A DNA stretch of 64,000 nt from Gonocerus acuteangulatus (lineage: Eukaryota > Arthropoda > Insecta > Hemiptera > Coreidae), in the NCBI GenBank assembly GCA_946811695.1, contig OX328126.1:1468009-1532008 (forward strand). The letters are read 5' to 3'. Of this stretch, positions 48,940 to 62,600 are shown piece after piece. A program made the translations under genes and the position numbers. Each line of letters begins with the position of its first letter. Within the stretch, counting starts at the first letter, position 1. The notes below the pieces were generated by a model. It was not told where the DNA came from, searched no databases, and saw nothing but the letters and a program-made list of their open reading frames with translations.

Positions 48940-51900
48940 GGCTATAGACAATTATTATTCAATTAGACGTTGCTTCAAATGTAACAAGTTTCATCATAAG
49001 CAATCAGAGTGTCGGAGTGAAACAGTGTGTCCATTGTGTAGTGAATGGAATGAAGAGGAAAACACTCTTAAATAATAGGATAAAGCTGGGCTATAAAATA
49101 GTGGCTATAGACAATTATTATTCAATTAGACGTTGCTTCAAATGTAACAAGTTTCATCATAAGCAATCAGAGTGTCGGAGTGAAACAGTGTGTCCATTGT
49201 GTAGTGAATGGAATGAACAGGAAAACACTCTTAAATAATAGGATAAAGCTGGGCTATAAAATAGTGGCTATAGACAATTATTATTCAATTAGACGTTGCT
49301 TCAAATGTAACAAGTTTCATCATAAGCAATCAGAGTGTCGGAGTGAAACAGTGTGTCCATTGTGTAGTGAATGGAATCAAGAGGAAAACACTCTTAAATA
49401 ATAGGATAAAGCTGGGCTATAAAATAGTGGCTATAGACAATTATTATTCAATTAGACGTTGCTTCAAATGTAACAAGTTTCATCATAAGCAATCAGAGTG
49501 TCGGAGTGAAACAGTGTGTCCATTGTGTAGTGAATGGAATGAAGAGAAAAACACTCTTAAATAATAGGATAAAGCTGGGCTATAAAATAGTGGCTATAGA
49601 CAATTATTATTCAATTAGACGTTGCTTCAAATGTAACAAGTTTCATCATAAGCAATCAGAGTGTCGGAGTGAAACAGTGTGTCCATTGTGTAGTGAATGG
49701 AATCAAGAGGAAAACACTCTTAAATAATAGGATAAAGCTGGGCTATAAAATAGTGGCTATAGACAATTATTATTCAATTAGACGTTGCTTCAAATGTAAC
49801 AAGTTTCATCATAAGCAATCAGAGTGTCGGAGTGAAACAGTGTGTCCATTGTGTAGTGAATGGAATGAACAGGAAAACACTCTTAAATAATAGGATAAAG
49901 CTGGGCTATAAAATAGTGGCTATAGACAATTATTATTCAATTAGACGTTGCTTCAAATGTAACAAGTTTCATCATAAGCAATCAGAGTGTCGGAGTGAAA
50001 CAGTGTGTCCATTGTGTAGTGAATGGAATGAAGAGGAAAACACTCTTAAATAATAGGATAAAGCTGGGCTATAAAATAGTGACTATAGACAATTATTATT
50101 CAATTAGACGTTGCTTCAAATGTAACAAGTTTCATCATAAGCAATCAGAGTGTCGGAGTGAAACAGTGTGTCCATTGTGTAGTGAATGGAATGAAGAGGA
50201 AAACACTCTTAAATAATAGGATAAAGCTGGGCTATAAAATAGTGGCTATAGACAATTATTATTCAATTAGACGTTGCTTCAAATGTAACAAGTTTCATCA
50301 TAAGCAATCAGAGTGTCGGAGTGAAACAGTGTGTCCATTGTGTAGTGAATGGAATGAACAGGAAAACACTCTTAAATAATAGGATAAAGCTGGGCTATAA
50401 AATAGTGGCTATAGACAATTATTATTCAATTAGACGTTGTTTCAAATGTAACAAGTTTCATCATAAGCAATCAGAGTGTCGGAGTGAAACAGTGTGTCCA
50501 TTGTGTAGTGAATGGAATGAACAGGAAAACACTCTTAAATAATAGGATAAAGCTGGGCTATAAAATAGTGGCTATAGACAATTATTATTCAATTAGACGT
50601 TGCTTCAAATGTAACAAGTTTCATCATAAGCAATCAGAGTGTCGGAGTGAAACAGAGTGTCCATTGTGTAGTGAATGGAATGAACAGGAAAACACTCTTA
50701 AATAATAGGATAAAGCTGGGCTATAAAATAGTGGCTATAGACAATTATTATTCAATTAGACGTTGCTTCAAATGTAACAAGTTTCATCATAAGCAATCAG
50801 AGTGTCGGAGTGAAACAGTGTGTCCATTGTGTAGTGATTGGAATGAACAGGAAAACACTCTTAAATAATAGGATAAAGCTGGGCTATAAAATAGTGGCTA
50901 TAGACAATTATTATTCAATTAGACGTTGCTTCAAATGTAACAAGTTTCATCATAAGCAATCAGAGTGTCGGAGTGAAACAGTGTGTCCATTGTGTAGTGA
51001 ATGGAATGAAGAGGAAAACACTCTTAAATAATAGGATAAAGCTGGGCTATAAAATAGTGGCTATAGACAATTATTATTCAATTAGACGTTGCTTCAAATG
51101 TAACAAGTTTCATCATAAGCAATCAGAGTGTCGGAGTGAAACAGTGTGTCCATTGTGTAGTGAATGGAATGAAGAGGAAAACACTCTTAAATAATAGGAT
51201 AAAGCTGGGCTATAAAATAGTGGCTATAGACAATTATTATTCAATTAGACGTTGCTTCAAATGTAACAAGTTTCATCATAAGCAATCAGAGTGTCGGAGT
51301 GAAACAGTGTGTCCATTGTGTAGTGAATGGAATGAACAGGAAAACACTCTTAAATAATAGGATAAAGCTGGGCTATAAAATAGTGGCTATAGACAATTAT
51401 TATTCAATTAGACGTTGCTTCAAATGTAACAAGTTTCATCATAAGCAATCAGAGTGTCGGAGTGAAACAGTGTGTCCATTGTGTAGTGATTGGAATGAAC
51501 AGGAAAACACTCTTAAATAATAGGATAAAGCTGGGCTATAAAATAGTGGCTATAGACAATTATTATTCAATTAGACGTTGCTTCAAATGTAACAAGTTTC
51601 ATCATAAGCAATCAGAGTGTCGGAGTGAAACAGTGTGTCCATTGTGTAGTGAATGGAATGAAGAGAAAAACACTCTTAAATAATAGGATAAAGCTGGGCT
51701 ATAAAATAGTGGCTATAGACAATTATTATTCAATTAGACGTTGCTTCAAATGTAACAAGTTTCATCATAAGCAATCAGAGTGTCGGAGTGAAACAGTGTG
51801 TCCATTGTGTAGTGAATGGAATGAAGAGGAAAACACTCTTAAATAATAGGATAAAGCTGGGCTATAAAATAGTGGCTATAGACAATTATTATTCAATTAG

Positions 51901-54900
51901 ACGTTGCTTCAAATGTAACAAGTTTCATCATAAGCAATCAGAGTGTCGGAGTGAAACAGTGTGCCCATTGTGTAGTGAATGGAATGAAGAGGAAAACACT
52001 CTTAAATAATAGGATAAAGCTGGGCTATAAAATAGTGACTATAGACAATTATTATTCAATTAGACTTTGCTTCAAATGTAACAAGTTTCATCATAAGCAA
52101 TCAGAGTGTCGGAGTGAAACAGTGTGTCCATTGTGTAGTGAATGGAATGAACAGGAAAACACTCTTAAATAATAGGATAATGCTGGGCTATAAAATAGTG
52201 GCTATAGACAATTATTATTCAATTAGACGTTGCTTCAAATGTAACAAGTTTCATCATAAGCAGTCAGAGTGTCGGAGTGAAACAGTGTGCCCATTGTGTA
52301 GTGAATGGAATGAACAGGAAAACACTCTTAAATAATAGGATAAAGCTGGGCTATAAAATAGTGGCTATAGACAATTATTATTCAATTAGACGTTGCTTCA
52401 AATGTAACAAGTTTCATCATAAGCAATCAGAGTGTCGGAGTGAAACAGTGTGCCCATTGTGTAGTGAATGGAATGAAGAGGAAAACACTCTTAAATAATA
52501 GGATAAAGCTGGGCTATAAAATAGTGACTATAGACAATTATTATTCAATTAGACGTTGCTTCAAATGTAACAAGTTTCATCATAAGCAATCAGAGTGTCG
52601 GAGTGAAACAGTGTGTCCATTGTGTAGTGAATGGAATGAAGAGGAAAACACTCTTAAATAATAGGATAAAGCTGGGCTATAAAATAGTGGCTATAGACAA
52701 TTATTATTCAATTAGAAGTTGCTTCAAATGTAACAAGTTTCATCATAAGCAATCAGAGTGTCGGAGTGAAACAGTGTGTCCATTGTGTAGTGAATGGAAT
52801 GAAGAGGAAAACACTCTTAAATAATAGGATAAAGCTGGGCTATAAAATAGTGGCTATAGACAATTATTATTCAATTAGACGTTGCTTCAAATGTAACAAG
52901 TTTCATCATAAGCAATCAGAGTGTCGGAGTGAAACAGTGTGTCCATTGTGTAGTGAATGGAATGAAGAGGAAAACACTCTTAAATAATAGGATAAAGCTG
53001 GGCTATAAAATAGTGGCTATAGACAATTATTATTCAATTAGACGTTGCTTCAAATGTAACAAGTTTCATCATAAGCAATCAGAGTGTCGGAGTGAAACAG
53101 TGTGTCCATTGCGTAGTGAATGGAATGAACAGGAAAACACTCTTAAATAATAGGATAAAGCTGGGCTATAAAATAGTGACTATAGACAATTATTATTCAA
53201 TTAGACGTTGCTTCAAATGTAACAAGTTTCATCATAAGCAATCAGAGTGTCGGAGTGAAACAGTGTGTCCATTGTGTAGTGAATGGAATGAACAGGAAAA
53301 CACTCTTAAATAATAGGATAAAGCTGGGCTATAAAATAGTGGCTATAGACAATTATTATTCAATTAGACGTTGCTTCAAATGTAACAAGTTTCATCATAA
53401 GCAATCAGAGTGTCGGAGTGAAACAGTGTGTCCATTGTGTAGTGAATGGAATGAAGAGGAAAACACTCTTAAATAATAGGATAAAGCTGGGCTATAAAAT
53501 AGTAGCTATAGACAATTATTATTCAATTAGACGTTGCTTCAAATGTAACAAGTTTCATCATAAGCAATCAGAGTGTCGGAGTGAAACAGTGTGCCCATTG
53601 TGTAGTGAATGGAATGAACAGGAAAACACTCTTAAATAATAGGATAAAGCCGGGCTATAAAAAAAAAGCTATAGACAATTATTATTCAATTAGACGTTGC
53701 TTCAAATGTAACAAGTTTCATCATAAGCAATCAGAGTGTCGGAGTGAAACAGTGTGTCCATTGTGTAGTGTATGGAATGAACAGGAAAACACTCTTAAAT
53801 AATAGGATAACGCTGGGCTATAAAATAGTGGCTATAGACAATTATTATTCAATTAGACGTTGCTTCAAATGTAACAAGTTTCATCATAAGCAATCAGAGT
53901 GTCGGAGTGAAACAGTGTACCCATTGTGTAGTGAATGGAATGAACAGGAAAACACTCTTAAATAATAGGATAAAGCTGGGCTATAAAATAGTAGCTATAG
54001 ACAATTATTATTCAATTAGACGTTGCTTCAAATGTAACAAGTTTCATCATAAGCAATCAGAGTGTCGGAGTGAAACAGTGTACCCATTGTGTAGTGAATG
54101 GAATGAACAGGAAAACACTCTTAAATAATAGGATAAAGCTGGGCTATAAAATAGTAGCTATAGACAATTATTATTCAATTAGACGTTGCTTCAAATGTAA
54201 CAAGTTTCATCATAAGCAATCAGAGTGTCGGAGTGAAACAGTGTGTCCATTGTGTAGTGAATGGAATGAAGAGGAAAACACTCTTAAATAATAGGATAAA
54301 GCTGGGCTATAAAATAGTAGCTATAGACAATTATTATTCAATTAGACGTTGCTTCAAATGTAACAAGTTTCATCATAAGCAATCAGAGTGTCGGAGTGAA
54401 ACAGTGTGCCCATTGTGTAGTGAATGGAATGAACAGGAAAACACTCTTAAATAATAGGATAAAGCCGGGCTATAAAAAAAAAGCTATAGACAATTATTAT
54501 TCAATTAGACGTTGCTTCAAATGTAACAAGTTTCATCATAAGCAATCAGAGTGTCGGAGTGAAACAGTGTGTCCATTGCGTAGTGAATGGAATGAACAGG
54601 AAAACACTCTTAAATAATAGGATAAAGCTGGGCTATAAAATAGTGACTATAGACAATTATTATTCAATTAGACGTTGCTTCAAATGTAACAAGTTTCATC
54701 ATAAGCAATCAGAGTGTCGGAGTGAAACAGTGTGTCCATTGTGTAGTGAATGGAATGAACAGGAAAACACTCTTAAATAATAGGATAAAGCTGGGCTATA
54801 AAATAGTGGCTATAGACAATTATTATTCAATTAGACGTTGCTTCAAATGTAACAAGTTTCATCATAAGCAATCAGAGTGTCGGAGTGAAACAGTGTGTCC

Positions 54901-57900
54901 ATTGTGTAGTGAATGGAATGAAGAGGAAAACACTCTTAAATAATAGGATAAAGCTGGGCTATAAAATAGTAGCTATAGACAATTATTATTCAATTAGACG
55001 TTGCTTCAAATGTAACAAGTTTCATCATAAGCAATCAGAGTGTCGGAGTGAAACAGTGTGCCCATTGTGTAGTGAATGGAATGAACAGGAAAACACTCTT
55101 AAATAATAGGATAAAGCCGGGCTATAAAAAAAAAGCTATAGACAATTATTATTCAATTAGACGTTGCTTCAAATGTAACAAGTTTCATCATAAGCAATCA
55201 GAGTGTCGGAGTGAAACAGTGTGTCCATTGTGTAGTGTATGGAATGAACAGGAAAACACTCTTAAATAATAGGATAACGCTGGGCTATAAAATAGTGGCT
55301 ATAGACAATTATTATTCAATTAGACGTTGCTTCAAATGTAACAAGTTTCATCATAAGCAATCAGAGTGTCGGAGTGAAACAGTGTACCCATTGTGTAGTG
55401 AATGGAATGAACAGGAAAACACTCTTAAATAATAGGATAAAGCTGGGCTATAAAATAGTAGCTATAGACAATTATTATTCAATTAGACGTTGCTTCAAAT
55501 GTAACAAGTTTCATCATAAGCAATCAGAGTGTCGGAGTGAAACAGTGTACCCATTGTGTAGTGAATGGAATGAACAGGAAAACACTCTTAAATAATAGGA
55601 TAAAGCTGGGCTATAAAATAGTAGCTATAGACAATTATTATTCAATTAGACGTTGCTTCAAATGTAACAAGTTTCATCATAAGCAATCAGAGTGTCGGAG
55701 TGAAACAGTGTGTCCATTGTGTAGTGAATGGAATGAACAGGAAAACACTCTTAAATAATAGGATAAAGCTGGGCTATAAAATAGTGGCTATAGACAATTA
55801 TTATTCAATTAGACGTTGCTTCAAATGTAACAAGTTTCATCATAAGCAATCAGAGTGTCGGAGTGAAACAGTGTGTCCATTGTGTAGTGAATGGAATGAA
55901 GAGGAAAACACTTTTAAATAATAGGATAAAGCTGGGCTATAAAATAGTGGCTATTGACAATTATTATTCAATTAGACGTTGCTTCAAATGTAACAAGTTT
56001 CATCATAAGCAATCAGAGTGTCGGAGTGAAACAGTGTGTCCATTGTGTAGTGAATGGAATGAAGAGGAAAACACTCTTAAATAATAGGATAAAGCTGGGC
56101 TATAAAATAGTGGCTATAGACAATTATTATTCAATTAGACGTTGCTTCAAATGTAACAAGTTTCATCATAAGCAATCAGAGTGTCGGAGTGAAACAGTGT
56201 GTCCATTGCGTAGTGAATGGAATGAACAGGAAAACACTCTTAAATAATAGGATAAAGCTGGGCTATAAAATAGTGACTATAGACAATTATTATTCAATTA
56301 GACGTTGCTTCAAATGTAACAAGTTTCATCATAAGCAATCAGAGTGTCGGAGTGAAACAGTGTACCCATTGTGTAGTGAATGGAATGAACAGGAAAACAC
56401 TCTTAAATAATAGGATAAAGCTGGGCTATAAAATAGTAGCTATAGACAATTATTATTCAATTAGACGTTGCTTCAAATGTAACAAGTTTCATCATAAGCA
56501 ATCAGAGTGTCGGAGTGAAACAGTGTGTCCATTGTGTAGTGAATGGAATGAACAGGAAAACACTCTTAAATAATAGGATAAAGCTGGGCTATAAAATAGT
56601 AGCTATAGACAATTATTATTCAATTAGACGTTGCTTCAAATGTAACAAGTTTCATCATAAGCAATCAGAGTGTCGGAGTGAAACAGTGTACCCATTGTGT
56701 AGTGAATGGAATGAACAGGAAAACACTCTTAAATAATAGGATAAAGCTGGGCTATAAAATAGTAGCTATAGACAATTATTATTCAATTAGACGTTGCTTC
56801 AAATGTAACAAGTTTCATCATAAGCAATCAGAGTGTCGGAGTGAAACAGTGTGCCCATTGTGTAGTGAATGAAATGAACAGGAAAACACTCTTAAATAAT
56901 AGGATAAAGCTGGGCTATAAAATAGTGGCTATAGACAATTATTATTCAATTAGACGTTGCTTCAAATGTAACAAGTTTCATCATAAGCAATCAGAGTGTC
57001 GGAGTGAAACAGTGTGTCCATTGTGTAGTGAATGGAATGAAGAGGAAAACACTCTTAAATAATAGGATAAAGCTGGGCTATAAAATAGTGGCTATAGACA
57101 ATTATTATTCAATTAGACGTTGCTTCAAATGTAACAAGTTTCATCATAAGCAATCAGAGTGTCGGAGTGAAACAGTGTGTCCATTGCGTAGTGAATGGAA
57201 TGAAGAGGAAAACACTCTTAAATAATAGGATAAAGCTGGGCTATAAAATAGTGGCTATAGACAATTATTATTCAATTAGACGTTGCTTCAAATGTAACAA
57301 GTTTCATCATAAGCAATCAGAGTGTCGGAGTGAAACAGTGTGCCCATTGTGTAGTGAATGGAATGAACAGGAAAACACTCTTAAATAATAGGATAAAGCT
57401 GGGCTATAAAATAGTGGCTATAGACAATTATTATTCAATTAGACGTTGCTTCAAATGTAACAAGTTTCATCATAAGCAATCACAGTGTCGGAGTGAAACA
57501 GTGTGCCCATTGTGTAGTGAATGGAATGAACAGGAAAACACTCTTAAATAATAGGATAAAGCTGGGCTATAAAATAGTGGCTATAGACAATTATTATTCA
57601 ATTAGACGTTGCTTCAAATGTAACAAGTTTCATCATAAGCAATCAGAGTGTCGGAGTGAAACAGTGTGTCCATTGTGTAGTGAATGGAATGAACAGGAAA
57701 ACACTCTTAAATAATAGGATAAAGCTGGGCTATAAAATAGTGGCTATAGACAATTATTATTCAATTAGACGTTGCTTCAAATGTAACAAGTTTCATCATA
57801 AGCAATCACAGTGTCGGAGTGAAACAGTGTGCCCATTGTGTAGTGAATGGAATCAAGAGGAAAACACTCTTAAATAATAGGATAAAGCTGGGCTATAAAA

Positions 57901-59697
57901 TAGTGGCTATAGACAATTATTATTCAATTAGACGTTGCTTCAAATGTAACAAGTTTCATCATAAGCAATCAGAGTGTCGCAGTGAAACAGTGTGTCCATT
58001 GTGTAGTGAATGGAATGAACAGGAAAACACTCCTAAATAATAGGATAAAGCTGGGCTATAAAATAGTGGCTATAGACAATTATTATTCAATTAGACGTTG
58101 CTTCAAATGTAACAAGTTTCATCATAAGCAATCAGAGTGTCGGAGTGAAACAGTGTGTCCATTGTGTAGTGAATGGAATGAAGAGGAAAACACTCTTAAA
58201 TAATAGGATAAAGCTGGGCTATAAAATAGTGGCTATAGACAATTATTATTCAATTAGACGTTGCTTCAAATGTAACAAGTTTCATCATAAGCAATCAGAG
58301 TGTCGGAGTGAAACAGTGTGCCCATTGTGTAGTGAATGGAATGAACAGGAAAACACTCTTAAATAATAGGATAAAGCTGGGCTATAAAATAGTGGCTATA
58401 GACAATTATTATTCAATTAGACGTTGCTTCAAATGTAACAAGTTTCATCATAAGCAATCACAGTGTCGGAGTGAAACAGTGTGCCCATTGTGTAGTGAAT
58501 GGAATGAACAGGAAAACACTCTTAAATAATAGGATAAAGCTGGGCTATAAAATAGTGGCTATAGACAATTATTATTCAATTAGACGTTGCTTCAAATGTA
58601 ACAAGTTTCATCATAAGCAATCAGAGTGTCGGAGTGAAACAGTGTGTCCATTGTGTAGTGAATGGAATGAAGAGGAAAACACTCTTAAATAATAGGATAA
58701 AGCTGGGCTATAAAATAGTGGCTATAGACAATTATTATTCAATTAGACGTTGCTTCAAATGTAACAAGTTTCATCATAAGCAATCAGAGTGTCGGAGTGA
58801 AACAGTGTGTCCATTGTGTAGTGAATGGAATGAACAGGAAAACACTCTTAAATAATAGGATAAAGCTGGGCTATAAAATAGTGGCTATAGACAATTATTA
58901 TTCAATTAGACGTTGCTTCATATGTAACAAGTTTCATCATAAGCAATCAGAGTGTCGGAGTGAAACAGTGTGTCCATTGTGTAGTGAATGGAATGAAGAG
59001 GAAAACACTCTTAAATAATAGGATAAAGCCGGGCTATAAAATAGTAGCTATAGACAATTATTATTCAATTAGACGTTGCTTCAAATGTAACAAGTTTCAT
59101 CATAAGCAATCAGAGTGTCGGAGTGAAACAGTGTGTCCATTGTGTAGTGAATGGAATGAACAGGAAAACACTCTTAAATAATAGGATAAAGCTGGGCTAT
59201 AAAATAGTGGCTATTGACAATTATTATTCAATTAGACGTTGCTTCAAATGTAACAAGTTTCATCATAAGCAATCAGAGTGTCGGAGTGAAACAGTGTGTC
59301 CATTGTGTAGTGAATGGAATGAACAGGAAAACACTCTTAAATAATAGGATAAAGCTGGGCTATAAAATAGTAGCTATAGACAATTATTATTCAATTAGAC
59401 GTTGCTTCAAATGTAACAAGTTTCATCATAAGCAATCAGAGTGTCGGAGTGAAACAGTGTGTCCATTGTGTAGTGAATGGAATGAAGAGGAAAACACTCT
59501 TAAATAATAGGATAAAGCTGGGCTATAAAATAGTGGCTATAGACAATTATTATTCAATTAGACGTTGTTTCAAATGTAACAAGTTTGATCATAAGCAATC
59601 AGAGTGTCGGAGTGAAACAGTGTGTCCATTGTGTAGTGAATGGAATGAAGAGGAAAACACTCTTAAATAATAGGATAAAGCTGGGCTATAAAATAGT
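48940..59697. repeat. 66-unit (10,758-bp) higher-order repeat, copy 1 (C plus A)
   Basis: Marker units at 49180, 49343, 49995, 50484, 50810, 51951, 52114, 52603 and 52929 recur exactly 10,758 bp later (66x163), in order. The block consists of about 3.1 kb (C) followed by the second copy of block A. Ends are placed to within about one unit. Confidence 0.82.
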
Positions 59698-62600
59698 GGC
59701 TATAGACAATTATTATTCAATTAGACGTTGCTTCAAATGTAACAAGTTTCATCATAAGCAATCAGAGTGTCGGAGTGAAACAGTGTGTCCATTGTGTAGT
59801 GAATGGAATGAAGAGGAAAACACTCTTAAATAATAGGATAAAGCTGGGCTATAAAATAGTGGCTATAGACAATTATTATTCAATTAGACGTTGCTTCAAA
59901 TGTAACAAGTTTCATCATAAGCAATCAGAGTGTCGGAGTGAAACAGTGTGTCCATTGTGTAGTGAATGGAATGAACAGGAAAACACTCTTAAATAATAGG
60001 ATAAAGCTGGGCTATAAAATAGTGGCTATAGACAATTATTATTCAATTAGACGTTGCTTCAAATGTAACAAGTTTCATCATAAGCAATCAGAGTGTCGGA
60101 GTGAAACAGTGTGTCCATTGTGTAGTGAATGGAATCAAGAGGAAAACACTCTTAAATAATAGGATAAAGCTGGGCTATAAAATAGTGGCTATAGACAATT
60201 ATTATTCAATTAGACGTTGCTTCAAATGTAACAAGTTTCATCATAAGCAATCAGAGTGTCGGAGTGAAACAGTGTGTCCATTGTGTAGTGAATGGAATGA
60301 AGAGAAAAACACTCTTAAATAATAGGATAAAGCTGGGCTATAAAATAGTGGCTATAGACAATTATTATTCAATTAGACGTTGCTTCAAATGTAACAAGTT
60401 TCATCATAAGCAATCAGAGTGTCGGAGTGAAACAGTGTGTCCATTGTGTAGTGAATGGAATCAAGAGGAAAACACTCTTAAATAATAGGATAAAGCTGGG
60501 CTATAAAATAGTGGCTATAGACAATTATTATTCAATTAGACGTTGCTTCAAATGTAACAAGTTTCATCATAAGCAATCAGAGTGTCGGAGTGAAACAGTG
60601 TGTCCATTGTGTAGTGAATGGAATGAACAGGAAAACACTCTTAAATAATAGGATAAAGCTGGGCTATAAAATAGTGGCTATAGACAATTATTATTCAATT
60701 AGACGTTGCTTCAAATGTAACAAGTTTCATCATAAGCAATCAGAGTGTCGGAGTGAAACAGTGTGTCCATTGTGTAGTGAATGGAATGAAGAGGAAAACA
60801 CTCTTAAATAATAGGATAAAGCTGGGCTATAAAATAGTGACTATAGACAATTATTATTCAATTAGACGTTGCTTCAAATGTAACAAGTTTCATCATAAGC
60901 AATCAGAGTGTCGGAGTGAAACAGTGTGTCCATTGTGTAGTGAATGGAATGAAGAGGAAAACACTCTTAAATAATAGGATAAAGCTGGGCTATAAAATAG
61001 TGGCTATAGACAATTATTATTCAATTAGACGTTGCTTCAAATGTAACAAGTTTCATCATAAGCAATCAGAGTGTCGGAGTGAAACAGTGTGTCCATTGTG
61101 TAGTGAATGGAATGAACAGGAAAACACTCTTAAATAATAGGATAAAGCTGGGCTATAAAATAGTGGCTATAGACAATTATTATTCAATTAGACGTTGTTT
61201 CAAATGTAACAAGTTTCATCATAAGCAATCAGAGTGTCGGAGTGAAACAGTGTGTCCATTGTGTAGTGAATGGAATGAACAGGAAAACACTCTTAAATAA
61301 TAGGATAAAGCTGGGCTATAAAATAGTGGCTATAGACAATTATTATTCAATTAGACGTTGCTTCAAATGTAACAAGTTTCATCATAAGCAATCAGAGTGT
61401 CGGAGTGAAACAGAGTGTCCATTGTGTAGTGAATGGAATGAACAGGAAAACACTCTTAAATAATAGGATAAAGCTGGGCTATAAAATAGTGGCTATAGAC
61501 AATTATTATTCAATTAGACGTTGCTTCAAATGTAACAAGTTTCATCATAAGCAATCAGAGTGTCGGAGTGAAACAGTGTGTCCATTGTGTAGTGATTGGA
61601 ATGAACAGGAAAACACTCTTAAATAATAGGATAAAGCTGGGCTATAAAATAGTGGCTATAGACAATTATTATTCAATTAGACGTTGCTTCAAATGTAACA
61701 AGTTTCATCATAAGCAATCAGAGTGTCGGAGTGAAACAGTGTGTCCATTGTGTAGTGAATGGAATGAAGAGGAAAACACTCTTAAATAATAGGATAAAGC
61801 TGGGCTATAAAATAGTGGCTATAGACAATTATTATTCAATTAGACGTTGCTTCAAATGTAACAAGTTTCATCATAAGCAATCAGAGTGTCGGAGTGAAAC
61901 AGTGTGTCCATTGTGTAGTGAATGGAATGAAGAGGAAAACACTCTTAAATAATAGGATAAAGCTGGGCTATAAAATAGTGGCTATAGACAATTATTATTC
62001 AATTAGACGTTGCTTCAAATGTAACAAGTTTCATCATAAGCAATCAGAGTGTCGGAGTGAAACAGTGTGTCCATTGTGTAGTGAATGGAATGAACAGGAA
62101 AACACTCTTAAATAATAGGATAAAGCTGGGCTATAAAATAGTGGCTATAGACAATTATTATTCAATTAGACGTTGCTTCAAATGTAACAAGTTTCATCAT
62201 AAGCAATCAGAGTGTCGGAGTGAAACAGTGTGTCCATTGTGTAGTGATTGGAATGAACAGGAAAACACTCTTAAATAATAGGATAAAGCTGGGCTATAAA
62301 ATAGTGGCTATAGACAATTATTATTCAATTAGACGTTGCTTCAAATGTAACAAGTTTCATCATAAGCAATCAGAGTGTCGGAGTGAAACAGTGTGTCCAT
62401 TGTGTAGTGAATGGAATGAAGAGAAAAACACTCTTAAATAATAGGATAAAGCTGGGCTATAAAATAGTGGCTATAGACAATTATTATTCAATTAGACGTT
62501 GCTTCAAATGTAACAAGTTTCATCATAAGCAATCAGAGTGTCGGAGTGAAACAGTGTGTCCATTGTGTAGTGAATGGAATGAAGAGGAAAACACTCTTAA